Below, piece by piece: positions 8,418 through 16,085 of a stretch of 64,000 nucleotides of DNA. The stretch covers positions 28,623 through 92,622 of the forward strand of contig JANYFY010000014.1 of NCBI GenBank assembly GCA_025359565.1, read 5' to 3'. The DNA is from Gammaproteobacteria bacterium (GTDB lineage Bacteria; Pseudomonadota; Gammaproteobacteria; Steroidobacterales; Steroidobacteraceae). Position 1 is the first letter of the stretch. Each line of letters begins with the position of its first letter. Below the pieces are notes generated by a model. That model worked only from the letters and a program-made list of their open reading frames with translations. It had not been told where the DNA came from and made no database searches. The position numbers and the translations under genes are program-made.

Positions 8418-8780
8418 ATGGTTGAGAATCTAGCGGTTTTACCGCGTATTCCGCGTGATGGTGACGGCCCTATATTCGCCGAACCTTGGCAAGCGAAGGC
8501 TTTCGCGCTAGCCGTGCGATTGTCGGCGCGAGGCTACTTTACATGGAAGGAGTGGGCAGCCACGTTGGCTGATGAACTGCAGACCGCGGTGACCCGTGGC
8601 GAGCCGGATGATGGCGCGCATTATTATTACTATTGGCTTGCGGCTCTTGAGCGGCTGGTGGTGGCGAAAGGTTTATTCGACGCCGCGACTTTGCTTGAGC
8701 GCAAAGAAGCGTGGGCCGAGGCATATCACCGAACACCGCACGGCAAGCCGGTTAAATTGCAGGTCGAACTTGACGGTTAA
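8418..8780 (+). CDS. Nitrile hydratase accessory (activator) protein
   Basis: A 120-residue protein with the IPRDGDGPIFAEPWQAKAFALAV signature split across residues 11-33 and the GEPDDGAHYYYYWLAALERL region later. Both are typical of nitrile hydratase activators of the P14K/P47 type, which help load cobalt into the alpha subunit. I chose the ATG at 8418, eleven bases after the beta stop; a TTG at 8394 overlapping beta is possible but would add residues that family members lack. It completes an alpha-beta-activator operon. The activator and the CTLCSC claw together indicate a cobalt rather than an iron enzyme. Confidence 0.9.
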   Translation: MVENLAVLPRIPRDGDGPIFAEPWQAKAFALAVRLSARGYFTWKEWAATLADELQTAVTRGEPDDGAHYYYYWLAALERLVVAKGLFDAATLLERKEAWAEAYHRTPHGKPVKLQVELDG

Positions 8781-8827
8781 AATTCGGACTCTTGACACAC
8801 TGCCATCTTTGGGTCGATTCTCTAACT

Positions 8828-9946
8828 ATGAACACAACCCTGTGGATTGGTACTCGCAAAGGTGCCTTCGCGCTGAAATCTACCCGGCGGCGCGTCTTCC
8901 GTGCGGTGGGTCCGCAATTCTTGGGTCACATTGTGCATCACATCGTCCAAGATCCGCGTGAGCCGAGTCGACTAGTGATGGGGGCCAAAACGGGGCATTT
9001 GGGTCCCACGGTCTACACATCGAGTGACCGCGGTAGACATTGGCAAGAAGCCAAAGCGCCGCCGGCCTTTCGCAAGGTACGCGATGGCGAACCCGCACGC
9101 GCGGTAGAACGTGTCTTTTGGTTAAGTGCCGGACACCCAAGCGAACCTGGGGTTTGGTACGCGGGCACTTCTCCCGCGGGATTGTTTCGGTCCGAGGATC
9201 ATGGTGCGCACTGGCAACCGGTGGTAGGATTTAATGATCACCCGCAATTTTCTAAATGGGCCAGCGGCGCACGCACACCGGATGGGGAGTTACTGCATTC
9301 CATTCGTATAGATCCCCGCGATGCCAAGCATATGTATTTGGCGATTTCAATCGGTGGAATATTCGAGACGCATGATGGCGGTAAGGAATGGTCTCCTATC
9401 AATGAAGGCGTTGCGGCTGAATTTCTTCCCGATCCTAAGGCCGCGTACGGCCACGATCCGCATTGCTTTATTCTGCATCCGCAGCAACCCGATCGCCTCT
9501 ATCACCAGAATCATTGCGGCATTTACAGACTCGATCGGCCAGCAACGCGTTGGATTCGAATCGGCAACAATATGCCAAAAAAGATTGGCGATATAGGGTT
9601 TCCGATTGTGGCGGATCCACATGACAGCGATTCGGTATATGTGATACCCATGGACGGCTCTAGTGTCTGGCCTCGAGTTTCCATAGACGGTAAACCCGCC
9701 GTCTATCGTTCCCGCAATGCGGGTAAGAGTTGGCAGCGACTAGATCGCGGGTTGCCTCGCCAACAAGCCTGGTTCACGGTACTACGTCAGGCCATGTGCA
9801 CCGATAATGGCGCCAAGCAAGGCTCTTTAGGTCTGTATTTCGGAACGACTCAAGGTGAAGTGTGGGCTAGCCACAACTCCGGCGATGCCTGGTATCGTAT
9901 TGCCCAGTATCTACCTGAGATTTACTCGGTCAGCTTCGCAGTCTAG
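8828..9946 (+). CDS. Asp-box (BNR/sialidase-like) beta-propeller protein
   Basis: A 372-residue protein with five Asp-box-like turns: SSDRGRHW, SEDHGAHW, THDGGKEW, SRNAGKSW and SHNSGDAW. Such turns mark the blades of sialidase or VPS10-like propellers. It starts MNTTLWIGTRKGAFAL and has no signal peptide, so it is probably cytoplasmic and not a secreted sialidase. Conserved-looking histidines and cysteines occur as HDPHC and HQNHCGIY. A canonical TTGACA lies at 8792-8797, but no good -10 follows at the right spacing. The next two genes, a MoaD/ThiS-like protein and a MoeZ-like E1 enzyme, follow after 15 and 0 bases, so the three form a tight unit. Automatic labels as exo-alpha-sialidase are unsupported, as no catalytic Arg triad is evident. 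Confidence 0.85.
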   Translation: MNTTLWIGTRKGAFALKSTRRRVFRAVGPQFLGHIVHHIVQDPREPSRLVMGAKTGHLGPTVYTSSDRGRHWQEAKAPPAFRKVRDGEPARAVERVFWLSAGHPSEPGVWYAGTSPAGLFRSEDHGAHWQPVVGFNDHPQFSKWASGARTPDGELLHSIRIDPRDAKHMYLAISIGGIFETHDGGKEWSPINEGVAAEFLPDPKAAYGHDPHCFILHPQQPDRLYHQNHCGIYRLDRPATRWIRIGNNMPKKIGDIGFPIVADPHDSDSVYVIPMDGSSVWPRVSIDGKPAVYRSRNAGKSWQRLDRGLPRQQAWFTVLRQAMCTDNGAKQGSLGLYFGTTQGEVWASHNSGDAWYRIAQYLPEIYSVSFAV

Positions 9947-9961
9947 ATTGCGCCGGGTCTT

Positions 9962-10228
9962 ATGCAACACAAGGTCAAAATCCCTAGCCCGTTACAGTCT
10001 TACACGCAAGGTGCCAGCGAAGTAAGCGTCGCGGGCAATACGCTGCGCGAGGTACTCGCCGAACTCGATCATCGCTATAACGGTATCCGCTTCCGGATGA
10101 TTGACGAGCAAGAACGGGTTCGCCCGCATATACGCATCTTTGTCAATAATCAGGAAATTCCTGCAATCGATACCACACTCCTGGCGGGTGATGAAGTGCA
10201 CTTAATTTGTGCGCTGAGTGGGGGTTAA
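9962..10228 (+). CDS. MoaD/ThiS-family ubiquitin-like sulfur carrier
   Basis: An 88-residue beta-grasp protein ending in Gly-Gly (LICALSGG). That C-terminus is the one adenylated and thiocarboxylated in MoaD, ThiS and CysO. Internal features fit: TLREVLAELDHRY in the first half, then IFVNNQEI and LLAGDEVHLI before the tail. It is followed with a one-base overlap (TAATG) by an E1-like activating enzyme, the expected partner. No moaE, thiG, cysM or mec homolog is nearby, so the recipient of the sulfur or of conjugation is unknown. The propeller gene immediately upstream is the only candidate in the cluster. Confidence 0.9.
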   Translation: MQHKVKIPSPLQSYTQGASEVSVAGNTLREVLAELDHRYNGIRFRMIDEQERVRPHIRIFVNNQEIPAIDTTLLAGDEVHLICALSGG

Positions 10229-11370
10229 TGCTGACCGCAGACGAATGCGCTCGCTACAGCCGCCATTTGTCATTGCCTGAAATCGGCGTGGTCGGCCAAG
10301 AAAAGATAAAAACGGCACGCATATTAATCGTCGGTGCGGGTGGTCTAGGATCACCGGCGAGCTTGTATCTTGCGGCGGCGGGCGTCGGTACGCTTGGCAT
10401 CATTGATCACGATCGGATTGATCTGTCGAATTTACAGCGCCAAATATTATTCGAATCAACTCAACTGGGTGCTAGCAAAGCGGACACCGCCCGGGCGCGA
10501 TTACTGGCACTCAATCCGGAAATTTCAGTTCAAGCCTATAATCAGAAATTGACCGCAGACAACGCGGTGCAGTTGATTCAACCCTATGATTTGGTAATCG
10601 ATGGCAGCGATCGATTAGCGACTCGCTACCTGATAAACGATGTCTGTGTAATTCTACGTAAACCATTAGTATCGGCGGCCATCTACCGCTTCGAAGGTCA
10701 GGCGATGACTTACGTTCCGGAGCGAGGACCTTGCTATCGGTGCTTGTTCCCTCAATCGATTGATGGAATGGTCCCCAATTGTGCTGAAGCGGGCGTGCTC
10801 GGTGTGTTGCCGGGGGTGTTTGGCGCCTTACAAGCCGCCGAAGCCTTAAAAATTGTGCTAGACATTGGCACGCCGCTGCTAGGTCGATTGCTGACCTTTG
10901 ATGCACTGGATATGCGTTGGCAGGAGTTTAAATTCACACGACGGCTGGACTGCGCGGTGTGCGGAGAAAGTGCCTCTATTCGCACGCCACAGGATAGCGC
11001 CGCTGCCGGTCAATCGCGTGTCGCTCTATTGATCGAGCGATTGCAACCCCGCGCGCTCCACGCCCGATTGCAGCTGATCGGCGATCCCCCAATTTTAATT
11101 GATGTCCGCGAAAATCATGAATATTCGGTGAGTCATCTACCCGAAGCAATCAACATCCCGCTTAGAGAACTGTCGCAACGCCTAGGAGAAATCCGCGCTG
11201 CCGCAACCTCGATTTTTATCTGCCGCAGTGGTGCGCGAAGCCTCGCGGCTGCGAGCCTCGCAATTGAAGCGGGCCATCCATCGGTCGCGCATCTTGAGGG
11301 CGGGATGCTCGCGTGGGCGCAAGACATAGAACCTGCTATGGTGGTGGCGGACGCGCTAAAGTTTAATTGA
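10228..11370 (+). CDS. MoeZ/MoeB-like E1 adenylyltransferase with C-terminal rhodanese domain
   Basis: A 380-residue protein combining two domains. Residues 1 to about 250 are a ThiF/MoeB-type E1 domain with GAGGLGS (37-42 region), IDHDRIDLSNLQRQ (59-72), zinc cysteines Cys169/Cys172 and Cys242/Cys245, and the CAEAGVLG motif with Cys185. Residues about 275-370 are a rhodanese domain with active-site Cys332 in CRSGAR. The architecture matches bacterial MoeZ and eukaryotic Uba4/MOCS3. The known activity of that family is adenylation of the Gly-Gly tail of a sulfur carrier and sulfur transfer to it. The start codon overlaps the stop of the MoaD-like gene, supporting a dedicated pair. The symbol is left empty because the pathway is unknown. 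Confidence 0.9.
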   Translation: MLTADECARYSRHLSLPEIGVVGQEKIKTARILIVGAGGLGSPASLYLAAAGVGTLGIIDHDRIDLSNLQRQILFESTQLGASKADTARARLLALNPEISVQAYNQKLTADNAVQLIQPYDLVIDGSDRLATRYLINDVCVILRKPLVSAAIYRFEGQAMTYVPERGPCYRCLFPQSIDGMVPNCAEAGVLGVLPGVFGALQAAEALKIVLDIGTPLLGRLLTFDALDMRWQEFKFTRRLDCAVCGESASIRTPQDSAAAGQSRVALLIERLQPRALHARLQLIGDPPILIDVRENHEYSVSHLPEAINIPLRELSQRLGEIRAAATSIFICRSGARSLAAASLAIEAGHPSVAHLEGGMLAWAQDIEPAMVVADALKFN

Positions 11371-11459
11371 AGTCGCTGGAATGATCATTCGCCACGAATT
11401 GTAAGCCCACCGAATCGATTGGCGCTCGAAAGTTGTTCAGTCACGCCTATAATTGTTTA

Positions 11460-12398
11460 ATGACAACTTTCGCTCATCTCTGGTGGATGTCCGCGCCGCT
11501 ATTTCTCATTATTGCCACGGGTTATCTGATCGCAAAAATATTTCACATGCCCGAAATATGGGTGAGTCGAATGATCAGTGTTTGTTATTTTGTTCTGTTG
11601 CCGATGCTACTATTTCGCTTGATGACCACCGTAGGTGCGATGCCCAAAGTAGACAGTCGATTATTACTAGCTTTTTTCGGCGGCTGTCTCATCGTGTTCT
11701 TCCTGGGTCGAATAGTGGGATTTAAGTTATTTAGGCTAGACGCTGTGAGTCAATCTGTCTTTGCTTTGGGCGGGGTATTTTCAAACAATGTATTACTCGG
11801 TCTCCCACTCGCTAAATTATTACTGGGGGATGAGGCGCTGCCGTCGGTGGCTTTGGTTTTAGTTTTCAATGCGCTAATTTTATGGACTCTGGTGACGGCA
11901 TCGGTCGAGTGGGCTAAAAATGGCGCAATATCACTGCTTGGATTCAAGCGCACAGCGGCGAGCGTAGCTCGAAATCCGATTGTAATAGCCATTGGTTCGG
12001 GGGCAGCTTATGGATTAGTAGTCGGAACGTTGCCAAAATTTATTGGTCAGCCGTTGACGTTGATCAGTGAAGCGACCGTACCCCTAGTACTATTCGCCTT
12101 GGGCGCAAGTCTGGCGAACTATGTCGTCAGCGATGCGTGGCGCGAAAGTTTGGCTATTTGTGCACTCAAGCTCCTCGTGCAACCTCTCGTCGTCTATATT
12201 TTGGCTAGGCTGCTGAATCTTGCGCCAATGGAAACACGAGTGGTCGTATTGCTTGCATCAATTGCGGTCGGCGTAAATGTTTACATGATGGCGCGACAAT
12301 TCAACACTCTTCAAGTAGCGGTCGCCTCAAGCCTGGTTTTGAGTACTGTACTCGCCACCTTCACCGTCCCATTGCTTCTCGCGATGATCGGCATTTAA
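11460..12398 (+). CDS. AEC-family (auxin efflux carrier-like) transporter
   Basis: A 312-residue integral membrane protein with about ten hydrophobic segments, arranged as two similar halves, matching the AEC permease family. Typical features are the GYLIAKIF opening helix region, the GVFSNNVLLGLPLAKLL stretch in the first half, and the LFALGASLA motif in the second. These carriers usually move small dicarboxylates, malonate or amino-acid-like anions; the substrate here is unknown. I start at the ATG at 11460; a TTG 27 bases upstream is possible but no clear ribosome site supports either. It converges on the Lrp-type regulator with one base between stops. Confidence 0.85.
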   Translation: MTTFAHLWWMSAPLFLIIATGYLIAKIFHMPEIWVSRMISVCYFVLLPMLLFRLMTTVGAMPKVDSRLLLAFFGGCLIVFFLGRIVGFKLFRLDAVSQSVFALGGVFSNNVLLGLPLAKLLLGDEALPSVALVLVFNALILWTLVTASVEWAKNGAISLLGFKRTAASVARNPIVIAIGSGAAYGLVVGTLPKFIGQPLTLISEATVPLVLFALGASLANYVVSDAWRESLAICALKLLVQPLVVYILARLLNLAPMETRVVVLLASIAVGVNVYMMARQFNTLQVAVASSLVLSTVLATFTVPLLLAMIGI

Positions 12399-12399
12399 G

Positions 12400-12825
12400 T
12401 TAGCGTTCAAACTTAGTCGACAAGATGATCGACGAAGTCGTGCGCTCCACTCCATCCAAAGCGCCAATACGATCTATCACCTCGTCCATCTCCGCCACCG
12501 ACGCCGACGCTGCCACCGCAATCAAATCCACTTCACCACTCACCGAATGCAATACCCGGACCTGGGCGATTCCGCGTAATGCCGCGGTGACCGCCCGCGT
12601 TTCCTTAGGCCCCACCTTAATCATCACATGAGCACGAACTGCACCCAATCCATGTTCAGGCGCCAAACGCACTCCAAATCCTACAATCACCCCCTCGCGC
12701 TCCAGCCGCTCTATCCGACTCTGCACGCTCGTTCGGGATCGACCCACCAGACGGGCCAGTTGCGCGGTCGACGCACGGCCGTCCTCCCGCAACGCGTTAA
12801 TTAGCCTTGTATCAATGGCGTCCAC
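12400..12825 (-). CDS. Lrp/AsnC-family transcriptional regulator
   Basis: A 141-residue regulator with an N-terminal winged helix-turn-helix (about residues 5-50; STAQLARLVGRSRTSVQSRI is the recognition part) and a C-terminal RAM ligand-binding domain (about 62-135). Members of this family bind amino acids and control their transport or catabolism, often acting on a divergent neighbour. Here the divergent neighbour is a saccharopine/lysine dehydrogenase-like gene, so lysine or a related amino acid is a reasonable guess for the effector. That is an inference from position only. The intergenic region of 135 bases is AT-rich and would hold both promoters. Confidence 0.93.
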   Translation of the reverse strand: MDAIDTRLINALREDGRASTAQLARLVGRSRTSVQSRIERLEREGVIVGFGVRLAPEHGLGAVRAHVMIKVGPKETRAVTAALRGIAQVRVLHSVSGEVDLIAVAASASVAEMDEVIDRIGALDGVERTTSSIILSTKFER

Positions 12826-12960
12826 GTCATTTTGCCTATTTAACCCTACTTAACACCTATTATACCCCTTATAAACGGCGGAAATTGCCCTACCTTTCGC
12901 AATGCATCCCATAGAAAATACTAAGTGAAGCACAGGTTAACTACACGGTCGGAGCATTAC

Positions 12961-14049
12961 ATGAAAAATATCGTCATCGTCGGCGCGGGCAAAATCGGTT
13001 CCATGATTGCAGAACTGACCGCAGGCTCCGGGGACTACGCTGTGACCGTCATCGACCGCTCGCAGCAGCAACTGGATCGCCTTGAAACCGCCATGGCCAT
13101 TAATAAGGTCGCGATGGATATAACCGATAGCGATAATCTCACCAAAATGCTGACGGGCAAATTCGCGGTACTGAGCGCGGCTCCTTATCACGCCACACGG
13201 CTTATTGCCGAGTCTGCCAAAGCCGCAGGCTCCCACTACTTGGACCTCACGGAAGACGTCGCCAGCACCCGTGTGGTGAAACAACTCAGCTCAAACGCTC
13301 GCACTGCCTTTATTCCCCAATGCGGTCTAGCACCCGGCTTCATCACCATCGTTGCGAGCGACTTAGCGTCGCGTTTTGATGAACTGCACGATGTGCGGAT
13401 GCGAGTCGGCGCATTGCCAAAATTTCCCAGCAATTCATTAAACTATAATTTGACGTGGAGCACGGACGGCGTCATTAATGAATACTGCGAACCCTGTGAA
13501 GCCATCGTCAATGGCCAACTTCGAGAGACACAGCCACTTGAGGAATGCGAGGAGTTCTCACTCGATGGCTGTAAATACGAGGCTTTCAATACTTCCGGTG
13601 GCCTAGGCACTCTCTGCGAAACCCTCGCCGGTAAAGTTCGTAATCTCAATTACCGTACCATCCGCTATCCGGGCCACGCGGCCATCATGAAAACACTGTT
13701 GCATGATCTACGACTGCGTGACCGTCGTGATGTATTGAAAGATATTTTAGAAAACTCGATCCCAGTGACCTCGCAAGACGTGGTCATTGTATTTGTCACG
13801 GTCAGCGGCAAGCGTGGTGGTCAGCTCGTCCAAGAGACTTACGCCAATAAAATCTACTCAGCCTTGATTGGTGGTCGCGTCCGTAGCGCCATCCAAATCA
13901 CCACCGCCGGCGGTATCTGCGCCGTTCTCGACATGCTGGCGCTGGGCAACCTTCCGCAATCGGGCCTTATCAAACAAGAAGACATTAAATTACCTGCGTT
14001 CTTGGCCAATCGGTTCGGCCGTTGTTACGCGAGTGTCTCCGCCGGGTAA
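12961..14049 (+). CDS. Saccharopine dehydrogenase-like / lysine 6-dehydrogenase-like oxidoreductase
   Basis: A 362-residue oxidoreductase with an N-terminal Rossmann motif, VGAGKIGSMIAEL, at residues 7-19. The middle region (APYHATRLIAESAKAAGSHY, PQCGLAPGF) is typical of the saccharopine dehydrogenase family. Its length is close to that of single-domain lysine 6-dehydrogenases rather than of full saccharopine reductases. The reaction would be NAD(P)-dependent oxidation of lysine or formation of a saccharopine-like adduct; I cannot decide which. The start ATG at 12961 follows a GGAG site. Divergent from the Lrp/AsnC regulator, which probably controls it. Confidence 0.85.
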   Translation: MKNIVIVGAGKIGSMIAELTAGSGDYAVTVIDRSQQQLDRLETAMAINKVAMDITDSDNLTKMLTGKFAVLSAAPYHATRLIAESAKAAGSHYLDLTEDVASTRVVKQLSSNARTAFIPQCGLAPGFITIVASDLASRFDELHDVRMRVGALPKFPSNSLNYNLTWSTDGVINEYCEPCEAIVNGQLRETQPLEECEEFSLDGCKYEAFNTSGGLGTLCETLAGKVRNLNYRTIRYPGHAAIMKTLLHDLRLRDRRDVLKDILENSIPVTSQDVVIVFVTVSGKRGGQLVQETYANKIYSALIGGRVRSAIQITTAGGICAVLDMLALGNLPQSGLIKQEDIKLPAFLANRFGRCYASVSAG

Positions 14050-14188
14050 TCTCTCCACCAGGCGGCCGCAAGCTTGCGATTGATTTCGATCTCGACAACG
14101 TCCAAAGAGATACCGTAAGAGTTAAATGCGGAGTCGGGTATATTACATATTCTTATCGTAAGCTGTTGCCACCAGTGTTGGGTGATCT

Positions 14189-14965
14189 ATGAGTATTGCT
14201 TCAACTGACAATGCCAGTGACGGTTTTTTTGTCATTACCTTGTGCGTTGCCAACGCTCCTATTCCGCTTCGCGTACCATTCGTGCACGAACTCGTATGTT
14301 TTTCAGTGTTTCGCTCGCGCACAATTCAAGACGGCAATGAGATTTTTCACTTGCATGTGGGCTATTTTGATTCAGACGCCGGAGCTCGAGAGGCGCTGAA
14401 AGTTGTTCAGCCTTATTTCCCCGAGGCTACGGTGTCACCCGCACCCAATAGCGCACTTAGCTCACTTGATGACACGCTGAACACATCGTTCCAAATTATT
14501 AACAGCGCGCGTGCTCGAGTGGTTTCAGCAGAGGAACGGCGCCTCGTCGCCTCTCCTCTCTCACCAACGGTTGAGGTACAGCAGCGCTATGTCGTCCAAT
14601 TGAGCGACTCAGCGACACCGATCAGCTCAGGGTCCATACGACGCTTGGCGCTATTTCGCCCCTATATGCTGTACACCGTCCACCTAATCCGCGAAGCGAG
14701 CCAGCAGCATGGGTTACGACTAGGTTTTTTTGGAAATTTAGTTGCGGCACAAAGACTCGCCGAGCTAGTGCGCAGGGAATATCCACAGGCGATAGCGCTA
14801 CCCATCAGCCAACGTGAATATACTCGAGCGGATCAAATGATGCGCCAACGTGCCCTGAAAACACTCGCGACTATTGACTCCCTTGCCGCAAGCACACCTT
14901 TGGCAAATAACGAACCCATCATGCCCTTGTCATTTCCATTCGATGAAATTCATCGGCAGTTGTAG
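14189..14965 (+). CDS. Unrecognised protein with two possible SPOR-like repeats
   Basis: I do not recognise this 258-residue protein. Two stretches resemble the SPOR pattern of hydrophobic strand, Gly-Tyr/Phe-Phe, then an amphipathic helix. They are FHLHVGYFDSDAGAREALKV (about residues 51-70) and LRLGFFGNLVAAQRLAELV (about 172-190). SPOR domains bind denuded peptidoglycan at the septum, but there is no signal peptide or membrane helix here to export them, so the resemblance may be superficial. The ATG at 14189 has only a weak GGTGA site. Its last 16 bases overlap the convergent gene at 14950-15429. Confidence 0.6.
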   Translation: MSIASTDNASDGFFVITLCVANAPIPLRVPFVHELVCFSVFRSRTIQDGNEIFHLHVGYFDSDAGAREALKVVQPYFPEATVSPAPNSALSSLDDTLNTSFQIINSARARVVSAEERRLVASPLSPTVEVQQRYVVQLSDSATPISSGSIRRLALFRPYMLYTVHLIREASQQHGLRLGFFGNLVAAQRLAELVRREYPQAIALPISQREYTRADQMMRQRALKTLATIDSLAASTPLANNEPIMPLSFPFDEIHRQL

Positions 14966-15429
14966 GTCAACGCGCCGTTTGGATCAATGAGCCGGTTCCC
15001 AACGAGCCACTCGTATGCATCAGCAGCGTCACCGGCAAACCACCGAGCGGTACTCCCGAGCCTGAAACTGTAACCCCAATCATCCATATCACGAAACATT
15101 CGCTCGCGGCCGACATTAGCCAATGCGTCTGACAATACGATTTGCATATAGCACACCGCACTTTCTTCCGCGTCATCGCCTCCGGCATCGCGATCAAGAC
15201 CCACCCGACGCTCGGTTGTCATACATATAAAGTGTGCCGCCTCGTGCAGCACTGAATGGACAGGCGTATCCAACCGTGCAAATAACTTTGTACCGAGTAG
15301 CCCCGCTTCACGTGCACCCCAGTAAGACCCCGGAATCTCCGCATCAGGCGCAACTAGCGACAACTCTAAGCCATATCGATCCACCAACGTGGCAATCGCA
15401 ACCCGATCAATGGAATTAACTAATAGCAA
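14950..15429 (-). CDS. Unrecognised small protein with zinc-metallopeptidase-like HExxH motif
   Basis: A 159-residue protein of unknown function. Around residue 62 it has SVLHEAAHFICM, an HExxH signature of the type found in gluzincin-like peptidases. A downstream glutamate pair (DDAEESAVCYMQ, about residues 85-96) could supply the third zinc ligand. There is no export signal. The frame begins with TTG at 15429, and only a weak GAG precedes it; no better start exists. It lies where holA would be expected after lptE in many gammaproteobacteria, but it does not resemble DNA polymerase delta subunit. Confidence 0.6.
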   Translation of the reverse strand: MLLVNSIDRVAIATLVDRYGLELSLVAPDAEIPGSYWGAREAGLLGTKLFARLDTPVHSVLHEAAHFICMTTERRVGLDRDAGGDDAEESAVCYMQIVLSDALANVGRERMFRDMDDWGYSFRLGSTARWFAGDAADAYEWLVGNRLIDPNGALTYNCR

Positions 15430-15500
15430 CGAAATCTCACACCGCGTGGAGAAACCAACTCCACCATAACATTGTTAAATCGGCCAACTACCGCTAACAG

Positions 15501-16079
15501 TTATTTTAAGCTAGTTAACTGACGCATTACGATACTTACCAAATCAAGCGCCATCTGGCCCCGCAGAATATCCGCCTCATGCTCTTTGGCGAGCAACGCA
15601 TTCTCAGCAAAGCTAAAGTCGCGGGACAACTGGATTTTTTTCGGCGCCAAGATTTCTTGAGTACCTTCCTTGACGTCAAAAGTGACGGTATAAGTGAGTT
15701 GGTACTCCGTTGGAATATTAGCGGCAGACACCGACAACACCCGCTGCACAACCTGGTCCTGCGTAACTTCGATAGTCGCGCTAGCACCCTCCATATTAGG
15801 CATCAGATGAGCATCGTTGCTTTTAAGTCGACGTTCAAACTCCCGCGCAAAATCCGTGTACGGATCCTTAAGTGAGAGATAAGGATGCACCAGCATCACG
15901 GGTAGTGGTTCATTACCGGCAAGGCGAAAACCACACCCCCCTAGCGAGAAAGCGACGCCGAATATACAAGCGAAGCCCAATACGCAAGCGAAGCCCAGGA
16001 TAGGAGCGGCGCCTACCGACATTGACCTCGGCGCCGGTTGCCGCAACACTAAACTTAGTTTTTGATTATCAGGCGCCAT
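15501..16079 (-). CDS. lptE: LPS-assembly lipoprotein LptE
   Basis: LptE is the outer-membrane lipoprotein that plugs LptD and delivers lipopolysaccharide to the cell surface. The 192-residue product has a lipobox LGGC with Cys49 followed by GFRLAG, the standard opening of mature LptE. The rest of the protein has the family's mixed alpha/beta pattern. The ATG at 16079 lies six bases after the leuS stop; an internal ATG at 16022 would give a shorter signal peptide and has GAGG just upstream. The signal peptide contains an 18-base tandem repeat giving GFACVLGFACIF. The leuS-lptE pairing is classic; holA does not follow. Confidence 0.9.
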   Translation of the reverse strand: MAPDNQKLSLVLRQPAPRSMSVGAAPILGFACVLGFACIFGVAFSLGGCGFRLAGNEPLPVMLVHPYLSLKDPYTDFAREFERRLKSNDAHLMPNMEGASATIEVTQDQVVQRVLSVSAANIPTEYQLTYTVTFDVKEGTQEILAPKKIQLSRDFSFAENALLAKEHEADILRGQMALDLVSIVMRQLTSLK

Positions 16080-16085
16080 AAATAT

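Noticed and set aside
8792..8827. Perfect TTGACA upstream of the propeller gene as a promoter
   Set aside because: No acceptable -10 lies at 16-18 bases, so I mention it in the gene entry only.
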